This document shows positions 27,881-36,630 of a DNA stretch of 64,000 nucleotides, in pieces; positions within the stretch are counted from its first letter, which is position 1; each line of letters opens with the position of its first letter. A model generated the notes under the pieces. The model was given only the letters and a program-made list of their open reading frames with translations, was not told the DNA's origin and ran no database searches. The translations under genes were made by a program, and so were the position numbers. The stretch comes from an uncultured Polaribacter sp. (GTDB lineage Bacteria; Bacteroidota; Bacteroidia; Flavobacteriales; Flavobacteriaceae), in NCBI RefSeq assembly GCF_947497695.1, contig NZ_CANMHM010000006.1, forward strand, positions 1 through 64,000. The letters are read 5' to 3'.

Positions 27881-30082
27881 TTATTTAGCTGGTTCTTTAA
27901 TTAAATTTTCTTCAATAAAATGAGTCATTTTAGTAAACAAATTTAATCGTGTATTTTTTCCTTTGTAAATACTATGTGTTCTATCTGGTACTATAAACAT
28001 ATCAAATTGTTTGTTGGCTTCAATTAAAGCATTGATCATTCTGTATGTGTTTTGTACATGTACATTGTCATCTCCAGTTCCATGAATAAGTAAATAGTTT
28101 CCTTTTAATTTATCGGCATAATTTATAGGAGAATTATCATCATAACCATTTGTATTTTCTTGAGGTGTTCTCATAAAACGTTCTGTATAAATAGTATCAT
28201 AAAAACGCCAAGAAGTAACTGGTGCAACTGCAATTGCAGTGGTAAAAATATCATTTCCCTTTAAAATACAGTTTGTACTCATATGTCCACCAAAAGACCA
28301 TCCCCAAATACCAATATTATGGTTATCAATATAAGGTAGTTTTGCAAGTTGTTTTGCAGCCTCAATTTGATCTTCAGTTTCATATTTTACCAAATTTAAA
28401 TATGTAGATTTTTTAAACTCTGCACCTTTAAAACCAGTTCCTCTTCCATCTACACAAGCTATAACGATTCCCTTTTGAGCCAACATGTTGTGCCAATAAT
28501 CGTTACTTCCATTCCATTTATTTGCAACTTGTTGAGAACCTGGACCAGAATATTGAAACATTAAAAGTGGGTATTTTTTTGTTTCATCAAAATTTAAAGG
28601 TTTTAGCATCCACATATTTAAGTTGTTTCCATTAATATTGATAGTAGAAAACTCTTTTTGACTCATTTTGTAGGTAGATAATTTTTCTTTTAATTGATGA
28701 TTGTTTTTTATTTCTTTTATCAATTTTCCATCACCAGAAAACAACGAAAATATTGGAGGTGTTTTTGCAGATGAATATGTATTAATAAAGTAGTTGAAGT
28801 TTTTACTAAAAGCAGCAATGTTTGTACCCGTTTTAGTACTCAGTAATTTTTTATTTTTTCCTTTTAAGTTGATGGAATAAATACCTCTGTTCATAGAGCC
28901 ATTTTCTACAGATTGATAATAAATGGTTTTTTTAGACTTACTAAATCCATAAAAATTAGTTACCTCCCAATTTCCTTTTGTGATTTGGTTGATAAGATTT
29001 CCCTTAAAATTATAATGGTATATATGATTAAAACCCTCTTTTTCGCTCGTCCAAATAAAACTGTTGTCTTCTAAAAAAGTAAGATTGTCTGTAATGTCAA
29101 TATAGGCTTTATCAGTTTCGTTGAGTAATACATCAACCTTAAAATTGGTAGCATTTATTTTATATAAGTTTAAATTATTTTGATGACGATTTAAAGTCGT
29201 TGCAACTAAAGTTGAAGCATCATTAGACCATTTTATTCTTGGAATGTATTCATAATCAACTAAAGAAATTTTAGTTGATTTTTCTGATGAAAGGTTGAAA
29301 ATATGTAAAGTAACATCCGCATTTTTTTCGCCAGCTTTTGGGTATTTAAAAACTTGCTGTTTTGGGTAGTTTTCAGCACCAATAATATCCATAGAAAAAG
29401 TAGGTACATTAGTTTCATTAAAACGTAAAAAAGCTAAATGTGTACCGGTTTTATTCCATTCAAAAGCTCTTACAAAAGCAAATTCCTCTTCATACACCCA
29501 ATCTGTAATTCCGTTAATTACTTCGTTTATTTTTCCATCATTAGTAACTTGGGTAATTTGGTTAGAAGCTACATTTTTTATAAAAATATTGTTGTTTTTT
29601 GCGTACGCAACATTTTTGTTATCTGGAGAAAATATAGGTTCTTGAATTTCTTCTCCAATTTTTGATAGCTTTTTAGAAGCAATATCATAGCTATAATAAG
29701 TTCCTTTTTTAGAACGGCGATATATTTTTTGAAAGTCAGTGCCTAATATCAACTTGCTTTCATCGTTGTTAAAACTATAGGTAGAAAAGTACTCTAAACC
29801 TTCTAAATCTTTAGTATTTACAATTGTTTCAACCTTTTTTAGGGTTTTGTAACTGTATTTATCTATTGTGATTGCTCTTGTTTTTCGGTCGTAATTTATC
29901 AGCGAATAAAAATCATCATTCAAGGAATTTAAAGAATTCATTCTTTCTGGAGAAAATGTTCCGTTCCAAATTTCATCTAAAGTAATATTTTTGAGCTCTT
30001 TTGTGTTTTTAGCATTTGTTTGTGCAATTATTTTGAAACTTGAAAAAAAAATAATTGATATAAAAATGTAAAATGGTTTCAT
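27881..30082 (-). CDS. Dipeptidyl-peptidase IV-like S9 family serine peptidase
   Basis: A 733-residue exported enzyme that removes N-terminal dipeptides, typically Xaa-Pro or Xaa-Ala. A signal peptide ends IIAQ. An eight-bladed beta-propeller (about 40-500) contains the substrate-binding double Glu in DWVYEEEFAF, which marks the DPP-IV (S9B) group. The alpha/beta hydrolase domain holds nucleophile Ser596 in GWSFGG, the Asp in HGTGDDNVH near 666-674 and His703 in DRTHS. It leads an operon with two POT peptide carriers, giving extracellular or periplasmic cleavage followed by dipeptide import. Confidence 0.92.
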   Translation of the reverse strand: MKPFYIFISIIFFSSFKIIAQTNAKNTKELKNITLDEIWNGTFSPERMNSLNSLNDDFYSLINYDRKTRAITIDKYSYKTLKKVETIVNTKDLEGLEYFSTYSFNNDESKLILGTDFQKIYRRSKKGTYYSYDIASKKLSKIGEEIQEPIFSPDNKNVAYAKNNNIFIKNVASNQITQVTNDGKINEVINGITDWVYEEEFAFVRAFEWNKTGTHLAFLRFNETNVPTFSMDIIGAENYPKQQVFKYPKAGEKNADVTLHIFNLSSEKSTKISLVDYEYIPRIKWSNDASTLVATTLNRHQNNLNLYKINATNFKVDVLLNETDKAYIDITDNLTFLEDNSFIWTSEKEGFNHIYHYNFKGNLINQITKGNWEVTNFYGFSKSKKTIYYQSVENGSMNRGIYSINLKGKNKKLLSTKTGTNIAAFSKNFNYFINTYSSAKTPPIFSLFSGDGKLIKEIKNNHQLKEKLSTYKMSQKEFSTININGNNLNMWMLKPLNFDETKKYPLLMFQYSGPGSQQVANKWNGSNDYWHNMLAQKGIVIACVDGRGTGFKGAEFKKSTYLNLVKYETEDQIEAAKQLAKLPYIDNHNIGIWGWSFGGHMSTNCILKGNDIFTTAIAVAPVTSWRFYDTIYTERFMRTPQENTNGYDDNSPINYADKLKGNYLLIHGTGDDNVHVQNTYRMINALIEANKQFDMFIVPDRTHSIYKGKNTRLNLFTKMTHFIEENLIKEPAK

Positions 30083-30196
30083 TCAGATTTTAGTATATGA
30101 TAAAAGTTTGTCAAGTTTACGAAAAAAATAGATACAAAGTGCTCTAAGAAAGGGGCTCAATTTTAATTTTTAGCTATCTATTAAAATAAATAGACA

Positions 30197-30233
30197 AAAA
30201 AAACTCGATAAATATTTAATTTATCGAGTTTTT
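30197..30233 (-). terminator. Terminator of the SPFH lipoprotein gene
   Basis: Perfect 13-base arms AAACTCGATAAAT / ATTTATCGAGTTT enclose a short AT loop, with T runs on both strands. It lies 18 bases downstream of the SPFH gene stop on the minus strand. Confidence 0.85.
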
Positions 30234-30250
30234 AATTTTATTGTTTGATA

Positions 30251-31033
30251 TTATTTATCTTCTTCTTGTCCAATAATTAATGGTGTTTTGCCATCTGTAA
30301 TAATTGTTTTAGAGTTTGTAGATTTTGCTAACTCTTTAAAAGCTTCAATTGCTTTTAATTTAATAATTCCAGAGGTTAACCCTTCTGCAATAATTAATTG
30401 AGCATCTCTTTCACCTTTGGCGTTAATAATTTTACGTTCTGCTTCTAATGTTTCCTGATCAATAACAAACTTTAAACGCATTGCATCTTGCTCAGCTTGT
30501 AACTTTCTTTCAATAGAATTTGCTAATCCAGCTGGTAATTGAATTTGTTTCATTAAAACAGCGATTAGTTCAATACCATCTGCTTGTTTTTCTAAATTAA
30601 TTTTCATCTTTTTTAAAACCTCACTTTCAATATTAGATCTCTTACCAGAGTGCATGTCTTTTGCAAAAAACTGTGCACAAACATCAGAAGCTGCCGATCT
30701 AAAAACACTTGTAATTACAGATTCATAGTCTTGTCCTAAATTTTCTAATACAGAAGCAACTTTATTTCCTTCAAGTCTATATAAAATAGATATTTCAGAA
30801 TTTACACTCAAACCTTCTTTACTAGGTAAACTTAAAAACAACTTAATATTTTTGGTTTTTGTAGATTCAATTAACACTTTGCTAGTTAATGGGTTATATA
30901 ATACAGTTCCTTGAGTTTTAACATCTTTAGATAATTTACCTAAAGTTTGTTTGATACCGATTTCTCCTGGTCTTACAACAGCACAACTAGATAAGAAAAC
31001 CACTCCTAAAATTAATATTGCAAAATTTTTCAT
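30251..31033 (-). CDS. SPFH / prohibitin-family lipoprotein
   Basis: A 260-residue band-7 protein. It has a lipoprotein signal with lipobox ending at Cys17 (FLSSC) instead of the usual transmembrane anchor. The SPFH domain spans about 20-180, followed by a coiled-coil rich in Glu, Ala and Lys (180-225: LEAERKIINAKGERDAQLI). Prohibitin-like proteins assemble into large rings that organise membranes or shield proteases. The gene stands alone, with its own terminator. The function here is inferred from family only. Confidence 0.85.
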   Translation of the reverse strand: MKNFAILILGVVFLSSCAVVRPGEIGIKQTLGKLSKDVKTQGTVLYNPLTSKVLIESTKTKNIKLFLSLPSKEGLSVNSEISILYRLEGNKVASVLENLGQDYESVITSVFRSAASDVCAQFFAKDMHSGKRSNIESEVLKKMKINLEKQADGIELIAVLMKQIQLPAGLANSIERKLQAEQDAMRLKFVIDQETLEAERKIINAKGERDAQLIIAEGLTSGIIKLKAIEAFKELAKSTNSKTIITDGKTPLIIGQEEDK

Positions 31034-31289
31034 AATTATATATTTTAAATTGTTTGTCCATTCAAATTTAATAGTAATACTTTTATTTGTGCGATTTTAT
31101 CAATCAATATTTCTTATCAAATAATTACTAAAGATTATGGTTTGAATATAATTAGTTAATGTTTGTTAACAAATTGAAATTACTACTGTTAATTTACTAA
31201 TTACCTGTTAATTTTTTATAATAATGATTTTTGAATATTTTAAAAAAAAGACTTTGATTAATAAGTTTATGAGTTAAAATAGAAAGATT

Positions 31290-31297
31290 TATATTTG
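31290..31297 (+). promoter_or_regulatory. Possible -7 element upstream of HMG-CoA reductase
   Basis: TATATTTG matches TAnnTTTG and lies 25 bases before the ATG at 31322. A matching upstream TTTG at the usual 17-20 base spacing is not evident, so this is tentative. Confidence 0.45.
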
Positions 31298-31321
31298 TTC
31301 TTTTCATTTACAATACATTTC

Positions 31322-33049
31322 ATGAGCAAAAAAATAGCTGGTTTTTCTAAGTTTACAAAAGAAGAAAAGATTACATGGTTAGTAGAAAATTATTTTCAGA
31401 ATCAATTAGAAGCTAAAAAAGTCATTAAACAATATTGGAATAGTAATAGTGATTTACAACAATTGCATGATGATTTTATAGAAAATACCATTTCTAATTT
31501 TTACATGCCAATGGGTATAGCACCCAATTTTCTAATTAATAATAGAACGTATGTAATACCAATGGTTGTAGAAGAAAGCTCTGTAGTTGCTGCAGCTTCT
31601 TTGGTGGGTAAATTTTGGAGTACAAGAGGTGGTTTTAAAACCACAGTTTTAGGAACCACAAAAATAGGGCAGGTCCATTTTATTTTTGCAGGAGATAAAA
31701 ACGATTTACAAGACTATTTCAATAAAAATAAAACAGAATTATTTGCTGCAACGGCTTCCATTACTAAAAATATGGAAAAACGTGGAGGTGGAATTTTAGA
31801 GATTAAATTAGTTGATAAAACAGATAAACTAGCTAATTATTATCAGTTGCATGTTACTTTTGATACGAAAGATTCAATGGGAGCAAATTTTATCAATTCT
31901 TGCTTAGAAGCGATTGCTAAAAAGTTTGAAAAAGAGGATATAGAAATTGTGATGAGCATTTTATCCAATTACGTTCCTGAATGTTTAGTTCGTGCAGAAG
32001 TAAGTTGTAAGATTGAAGATTTAGGTGGCGAAAATCCTCAAAAATTTGCAGAAAAATTTTTCCAAGCCGTAAAAATTGCAGAAATAGAACCTTACAGAGC
32101 AGTAACGCATAACAAAGGAATTATGAATGGAATTGATGCAGTTGTTTTAGCAACTGGTAACGATTTTAGAGCTGTAGAAGCTGGTGCACATGCTTATGCT
32201 GCTCGTTCTGGCGAATATTCAAGTCTGTCTCATTGTTCTATTGATGATGGAATTTTTAAATTTTGGATTGACATTCCTTTAGCTTTAGGAACAGTTGGAG
32301 GTTTAACAGCCTTACATCCTATGGCAAAATTATCTTTAGAAATGTTGCAAAAACCATCTGCAAGAACCTTAATGCAAATTATGGCAGCAGCAGGTTTGGC
32401 ACAAAATTTTGCGGCTTTAAGAGCATTAACAACAAAAGGAATTCAGCATGGGCACATGAAAATGCATTTGCAAAATATTCTGAATCAGTTTAACACAACC
32501 GAAGAAGAAAAAACAATTATTACTGCTTATTTTGATAAAAGAACAGTTACACATTCTGCTGTTGTAGAGCAAATTGATAAATTGAGAGAACCTACCATTA
32601 ATTGGGTGGATTTTTATGATAAGAATTTGATTAGAAACCAATTATCAAAAATAAATAAAAACACAAAACCCGTTTTTGGAAAGATGAATGGGCAACAAAT
32701 GATTGAACATTTAAGCTTTTTATTACAAATTTCTAATGGTAAAGTGGATGCAGATTATTATGTGTCTGATGAAAAATCTGCAAGAAGAAAACCTTTTTTA
32801 AATACCCAAGGAGAATTGCAAGTTGGTTTTAAAGCACCCTTATTATCTGAAGAACCCAATGAAATGAAATTTAATTCTATTGGTGAAGCCATTAATGATT
32901 TATTTATTCAGATTGATAGTTTTAAACTTCATTTTAAGACAGCTAAAGCTGAAAATCATCCCTTTTTTGGAGAATTAGATTATCAATATTGGCAAAAATT
33001 TCATGTAAAACATTTTACACATCATTTTAAACAATTTGGATTAATTTAA
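31322..33049 (+). CDS. mvaA: Class II hydroxymethylglutaryl-CoA reductase fused to DUF1569
   Basis: Makes mevalonate from HMG-CoA. Catalytic motifs of the class II (bacterial) enzyme are intact: VVEESS at 82-87 (Glu), THNKG at 262-266 (Lys), TGNDFRAVEAGAHA at 278-291 (Asp281), and the C-terminal catalytic His378 in GIQHGHM. After about residue 425 a second domain runs to residue 575. Its end, FFGELDYQYWQKFHVKH then FTHHFKQFGL, is typical of DUF1569, a DinB-like fold. I chose the ATG at 31322 over a TTG nine codons upstream that lies inside a promoter-like box. A repeat region separates it from the GHMP kinase. Confidence 0.9.
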   Translation: MSKKIAGFSKFTKEEKITWLVENYFQNQLEAKKVIKQYWNSNSDLQQLHDDFIENTISNFYMPMGIAPNFLINNRTYVIPMVVEESSVVAAASLVGKFWSTRGGFKTTVLGTTKIGQVHFIFAGDKNDLQDYFNKNKTELFAATASITKNMEKRGGGILEIKLVDKTDKLANYYQLHVTFDTKDSMGANFINSCLEAIAKKFEKEDIEIVMSILSNYVPECLVRAEVSCKIEDLGGENPQKFAEKFFQAVKIAEIEPYRAVTHNKGIMNGIDAVVLATGNDFRAVEAGAHAYAARSGEYSSLSHCSIDDGIFKFWIDIPLALGTVGGLTALHPMAKLSLEMLQKPSARTLMQIMAAAGLAQNFAALRALTTKGIQHGHMKMHLQNILNQFNTTEEEKTIITAYFDKRTVTHSAVVEQIDKLREPTINWVDFYDKNLIRNQLSKINKNTKPVFGKMNGQQMIEHLSFLLQISNGKVDADYYVSDEKSARRKPFLNTQGELQVGFKAPLLSEEPNEMKFNSIGEAINDLFIQIDSFKLHFKTAKAENHPFFGELDYQYWQKFHVKHFTHHFKQFGLI

Positions 33050-33064
33050 TGATTTTATTTATTC

Positions 33065-33173
33065 ATCCAGCTAAAGCTGGATGCTATTCAACAAGTTTGA
33101 ATTCAATGTGTTTATGAATAGCAATGGGTTTTAACCTATTGGGAAAAATGTAAAAAGAATTGGCTTTAGCCAA
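33065..33173. repeat. Three-hairpin intergenic repeat, copy B
   Basis: The palindromes are ATCCAGCTAAAGCTGGAT (33065-33082), CAATGGGTTTTAACCTATTG (33122-33141) and TTGGCTTTAGCCAA (33160-33173). The last two repeat the order and sequence type seen at 21343-21396. It occupies nearly all of the 133-base gap between HMG-CoA reductase and the GYDIA kinase. Confidence 0.7.
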
Positions 33174-33182
33174 ATTAATATA

Positions 33183-34112
33183 ATGAAAAACTATTACTCA
33201 AACGGAAAACTATTATTAACAGGAGAATATCTTGTATTAGATGGTGCAAAATCTTTGGCGATTCCCACAAAATTTGGACAAGATTTAGTGATCGAAAAAA
33301 TAAAAGAACCTCAAATTATTTGGGGCAGTTTTACACATACAGAAGCATGTTGGTTTGAAGCTATTTTCGATTTAAAAAAACTACGTTTGATAAACTGTAC
33401 CTTCAATTCTGATAAAGAAGGAAGTGGAGAAATAATTGCAGAAACGTTGTTGAGTATTTTGCAAGAAGCAAAAAAATTAAATCCAGACTTTTTAACATCA
33501 GAAAACGGATTTGTTGTGAAAACCAACCTTACTTTTCCAAGAAACTGGGGTTTAGGCACTTCATCAACCTTAATAAATTCTATTGCATCTTGGGCAAAAG
33601 TTGATGCTTTTCAATTGCTTTGGAATTCTTTTAAAGGTAGTGGCTATGATATTGCTTGTGCCCAAAATAATACACCAATTTTTTATCAAATTAAAGATCA
33701 AAAACCTGTTGTAACTCAAGTTGAATTTAATCCATCTTTTAAAGAAAACTTATTTTTTGTACACTTAAATCAAAAGCAAGATTCTAAAGAAGGTATTTCA
33801 AAGTTTAGAGAAAGTAATCTTAATTTTGATAAAGAAATAAAGAGAATTTCAGAAATTTCTGAGGCTTTTTTAAAAGTTGAAATATTAGAAGAATTTGAAG
33901 GTTTAATCTTTGAACACGAACAAATTATCAGTTCCATTATCAAACTTAAACCAGTAAAAGAAAGATTGTTTCCAGATTATTTTGGAGCCATAAAAAGTTT
34001 AGGAGCTTGGGGAGGAGATTTTGTTTTAGTAACAGGAAACCCAGAAACACCAGCATATTTTAAAAATAAAGGGTTTGAAACAATTCTTACATATCAAGAA
34101 ATGGTATTATGA
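33183..34112 (+). CDS. GYDIA-family GHMP kinase (candidate phosphomevalonate kinase)
   Basis: A 309-residue GHMP-superfamily kinase. The N-terminus has KLLLTGEYLVLDG (9-21), typical of mevalonate and phosphomevalonate kinases. The phosphate loop is FPRNWGLGTSSTL (118-130). The motif GSGYDIACA at 152-160 gives the Bacteroidota subfamily its name. The C-terminal glycine motif is LGAWGGDFVLV. Its position after HMG-CoA reductase and near diphosphomevalonate decarboxylase and mevalonate kinase makes the second phosphorylation of mevalonate the best guess. It overlaps the next gene by four bases (ATGA). Confidence 0.85.
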   Translation: MKNYYSNGKLLLTGEYLVLDGAKSLAIPTKFGQDLVIEKIKEPQIIWGSFTHTEACWFEAIFDLKKLRLINCTFNSDKEGSGEIIAETLLSILQEAKKLNPDFLTSENGFVVKTNLTFPRNWGLGTSSTLINSIASWAKVDAFQLLWNSFKGSGYDIACAQNNTPIFYQIKDQKPVVTQVEFNPSFKENLFFVHLNQKQDSKEGISKFRESNLNFDKEIKRISEISEAFLKVEILEEFEGLIFEHEQIISSIIKLKPVKERLFPDYFGAIKSLGAWGGDFVLVTGNPETPAYFKNKGFETILTYQEMVL

Positions 34113-35317
34113 GTAAAGTAATAATTATTGGAGGAGGAGCAGCAGGATATTTTACAGCAATCAATGCCAAAGAAAATAACCCAGATTTAGACATTTCCAT
34201 TTTAGAAAAAGGAAAAGACGTTTTACAAAAAGTGAAAATTTCTGGAGGCGGAAGATGTAATGTTACACACGCTTGTTTTATTCCAAAGGATTTAACTGAG
34301 TTTTATCCAAGAGGAAAAAAAGAATTACTTGGTCCTTTTCATCAATTTATGACAGGAGATACTTTTGAGTGGTTTGAAAATAGAGGAGTTCCATTAAAAA
34401 TAGAAGAGGATAACCGTGTTTTTCCTGAGGCAAATACGAGTCAGGCAATTATAGATTGTTTTCAAAATGCTGTGAATGATTTAGGAATTAAAGTGTTTAC
34501 AAATTGTGGTGTACATTCAGTTAGCCAACAAGACAATAAATGGATTGTAAGTACAAAACAAGAAAATTTTGAAGCAGATAAATTAGTGATTGCAGCAGGA
34601 AGTTCTAAAAAAATGTGGGAACTGTGTGAAACTTTAGATCACAAAGTTGTTGCACCTGTTCCATCTTTATTTACCTTTAATATCAATGATAAAAGATTGG
34701 TAGATTTATTAGGAATTTCTGTTCCTAATGCAACAGTAACCATTTCTGGAACAAAATTAGAAGCATCTGGCCCTTTGTTAATTACACATTGGGGAATGAG
34801 TGGGCCAGCAGTTTTAAAGTTATCTGCTTTTGGTGCAATAATTTTGGCAGATAAAAATTACCAATACAATGTAGTTGTTAATTGGCTTTCTAGACCCACA
34901 GATAAAGTGTTGAATGTGTTGTTAAATTTAAAGAAGAAAGAACCCCGTAAAACCGCTATTTTAAAATCGCCTTTTACAGAAGTTTCTAAAAGATTGTGGG
35001 AGCGTTTTGTTCTTGCAGCAGGAATTAGTAAACAACAAAATTGGGCAGATTTAAATAATATGAAATTAGAAAATTTAGCAAATCAACTAACAAAAGGAGT
35101 TTTTAATGCCAATGGTAGAACTACTTTTAAAGACGAATTTGTTACTGCAGGAGGTATTGATTTAAAAGATATAAATTTTAAACGTTTTGAAAGTAAAAAA
35201 CATAAAAACCTCTTTTTTGTAGGCGAAGTTTTAAATATTGATGCAGTAACAGGTGGATTTAACTTTCAAAATGCTTGGACAGGTGGTTTTATCTGTGCAA
35301 ATGCTTTGGCAGAATAA
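34109..35317 (+). CDS. BaiN/HI0933-family FAD-dependent oxidoreductase
   Basis: A 402-residue flavoprotein. The N-terminal FAD-binding GGGAAGYFTA follows the first beta strand (8-17). The family hallmark is KVKISGGGRCNVTH near 41-54. The C-terminal FAD motif is in FVGEVLNIDAVTGGFNFQNA near 370-390. The substrate is unknown for most of the family. Four-base overlap with the GYDIA kinase means translational coupling. The neighbourhood may hint at a link to isoprenoid or quinone chemistry, but that is weak. Confidence 0.88.
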   Translation: MSKVIIIGGGAAGYFTAINAKENNPDLDISILEKGKDVLQKVKISGGGRCNVTHACFIPKDLTEFYPRGKKELLGPFHQFMTGDTFEWFENRGVPLKIEEDNRVFPEANTSQAIIDCFQNAVNDLGIKVFTNCGVHSVSQQDNKWIVSTKQENFEADKLVIAAGSSKKMWELCETLDHKVVAPVPSLFTFNINDKRLVDLLGISVPNATVTISGTKLEASGPLLITHWGMSGPAVLKLSAFGAIILADKNYQYNVVVNWLSRPTDKVLNVLLNLKKKEPRKTAILKSPFTEVSKRLWERFVLAAGISKQQNWADLNNMKLENLANQLTKGVFNANGRTTFKDEFVTAGGIDLKDINFKRFESKKHKNLFFVGEVLNIDAVTGGFNFQNAWTGGFICANALAE

Positions 35318-35326
35318 TAGGTACAG

Positions 35327-35384
35327 TTTTGTCATTTAGACGCAGGAGAAATCACATAAAGATGCTCATTTTGAAATGACAAAA
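35327..35384. repeat. Short inverted repeat between flavoprotein and redoxin genes
   Basis: The arms are TTTTGTCATTT (35327-35337) and AAATGACAAAA (35374-35384), enclosing CGCAGGAGAAATCAC. It is similar in style to flavobacterial intergenic repeats, and may also act as a weak terminator for the upstream genes. Confidence 0.5.
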
Positions 35385-35406
35385 ATTAGAAATTAAAAAA
35401 AATAAA

Positions 35407-35961
35407 ATGGCAAGAACAGAGTCAAACGAATTTAAAAACGGAACAAAAGCACCTAATTTTAATTTATTAAATACAATTGATGGCAATTTTCTTTCTTTAG
35501 AAAAAGCTAAAGGTATTAAAGGAACAGTAATACTATTTATTTGCAATCATTGTCCGTTTGTAATTCATGTAAATGCAGCCTTGGTAAAAATGGCAAATTT
35601 ATATCAGCAAAAAGGCATCAATTTTATTGCTATTAGTGCTAATGATGTAGCTAATTATCCACAAGATTCCCCAGAATTAATGAAACAACTGGCAAAAGAA
35701 GAGCAATTTCCTTTTCCTTATTTGTATGATGAAACTCAGGAAGTCGCAAAAGCATATAATGCTGCTTGTACACCAGATTTTTATGTTTTTGATGCTGATT
35801 TAAAAGCGATTTATCATGGGCAATTTGACGCATCAAGACCAGGAAATGGAAAACCTGTTACAGGTATTGATTTAAGTACTTCACTTGATAATTTATTAGA
35901 AAATAAACCTCCATTAGAAAACCAAAAACCAAGTATTGGTTGTGGTATAAAGTGGAAATAA
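35407..35961 (+). CDS. Thioredoxin-like redoxin
   Basis: A 184-residue cytoplasmic protein (no signal peptide) of the AhpC/TSA-like redoxin group. The redox pair is Cys46/Cys49 in CNHCPF, which replaces the classic CGPC. The cis-Pro is in ACTPDFYVF. A further conserved Cys lies in the C-terminal PSIGCGIKWK. Proteins of this type are common in Bacteroidota; the substrate is unknown. It is probably transcribed separately from the flavoprotein gene, since an inverted repeat lies between. Confidence 0.88.
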   Translation: MARTESNEFKNGTKAPNFNLLNTIDGNFLSLEKAKGIKGTVILFICNHCPFVIHVNAALVKMANLYQQKGINFIAISANDVANYPQDSPELMKQLAKEEQFPFPYLYDETQEVAKAYNAACTPDFYVFDADLKAIYHGQFDASRPGNGKPVTGIDLSTSLDNLLENKPPLENQKPSIGCGIKWK

Positions 35962-35964
35962 GTT

Positions 35965-36351
35965 TTATGAAATGTCATTATTTACTTCAATCCAATAGCC
36001 ATCTAAGTCTTGAAAGTAAATTTGTAGAATTCCATCATTTCTAATGTAATCTTTGTTTGGTGTATCTTTCCAATCAGAATATTCTATTTCTAAATCATTT
36101 AAATGATTGATAAATAAATCAATGTCTTTGGTTTTTAGTGCAAAATGAACTGCTTTGTTTGTTTTAATCTCTGCGTTTGGACGAGGAATTAGATGCAATT
36201 GCTTTTTTTCTCCAAGAGATAACCATCTTGTTTTAGAATTAGAAGCCGTATTTTTAATTTCTTTCAATTGAAATACTTTTTGATAAAAAGCTACAGATTT
36301 ATCTGCATTTTTTACAGAAAGTGCTAAGTGATTAAATAAAAAGGAACTCAT
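35965..36351 (-). CDS. VOC (glyoxalase-like) family protein
   Basis: A 128-residue protein with two babababb repeats of the vicinal oxygen chelate fold. FNHLALSVKNADKSVAFY (6-23) starts the first, with a metal-binding His at 8. VHFALKTKDIDLF (about 68-80) starts the second. The C-terminal YFQDLDGYWIEV carries the metal-binding Glu. It could be a lactoylglutathione-lyase-like enzyme or a resistance-type dioxygenase fold; the reaction cannot be told. It is the last gene of a minus-strand group with the 77-residue protein and thiamine pyrophosphokinase. Confidence 0.85.
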   Translation of the reverse strand: MSSFLFNHLALSVKNADKSVAFYQKVFQLKEIKNTASNSKTRWLSLGEKKQLHLIPRPNAEIKTNKAVHFALKTKDIDLFINHLNDLEIEYSDWKDTPNKDYIRNDGILQIYFQDLDGYWIEVNNDIS

Positions 36352-36384
36352 AAAAGTGATGTATTTGTAATTTTTTAATGGTTA

Positions 36385-36618
36385 TTATCCAATTTCTCCT
36401 CGATGAGGTTTTAAAGCATCTCTGTAAATTTTCATGTCTTTTTCATCAACAGTAATAAAGGCAGAAAATAACATTGGATTCTTTTCTTCGATATCAATTT
36501 CAAAGAAAGCTAATTTTTCTAAAGTTGCAAATTCCTTTAAATGTATGGTATGATGTTTTGCAGTTTCTTTTGCATCAGGGCCTCTAAAATCCCACAATAA
36601 TTTTATTTTTCTGCTCAA
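36385..36618 (-). CDS. Small conserved-looking protein of unknown function
   Basis: A 77-residue protein that starts at a TTG and lies 12 bases after the thiamine pyrophosphokinase stop. Its composition is normal for a folded alpha/beta protein (KIKLLWDFRGPDA, HHTIHLKEFA, ALKPHRGEIG). The two adjacent His residues near 22-23 and a conserved-looking FRGPDA stretch suggest a real gene. I do not recognise the family. Operon position between thiamine pyrophosphokinase and a VOC protein gives no firm clue. Confidence 0.65.
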   Translation of the reverse strand: MSRKIKLLWDFRGPDAKETAKHHTIHLKEFATLEKLAFFEIDIEEKNPMLFSAFITVDEKDMKIYRDALKPHRGEIG

Positions 36619-36630
36619 TTTAATTGTTTT

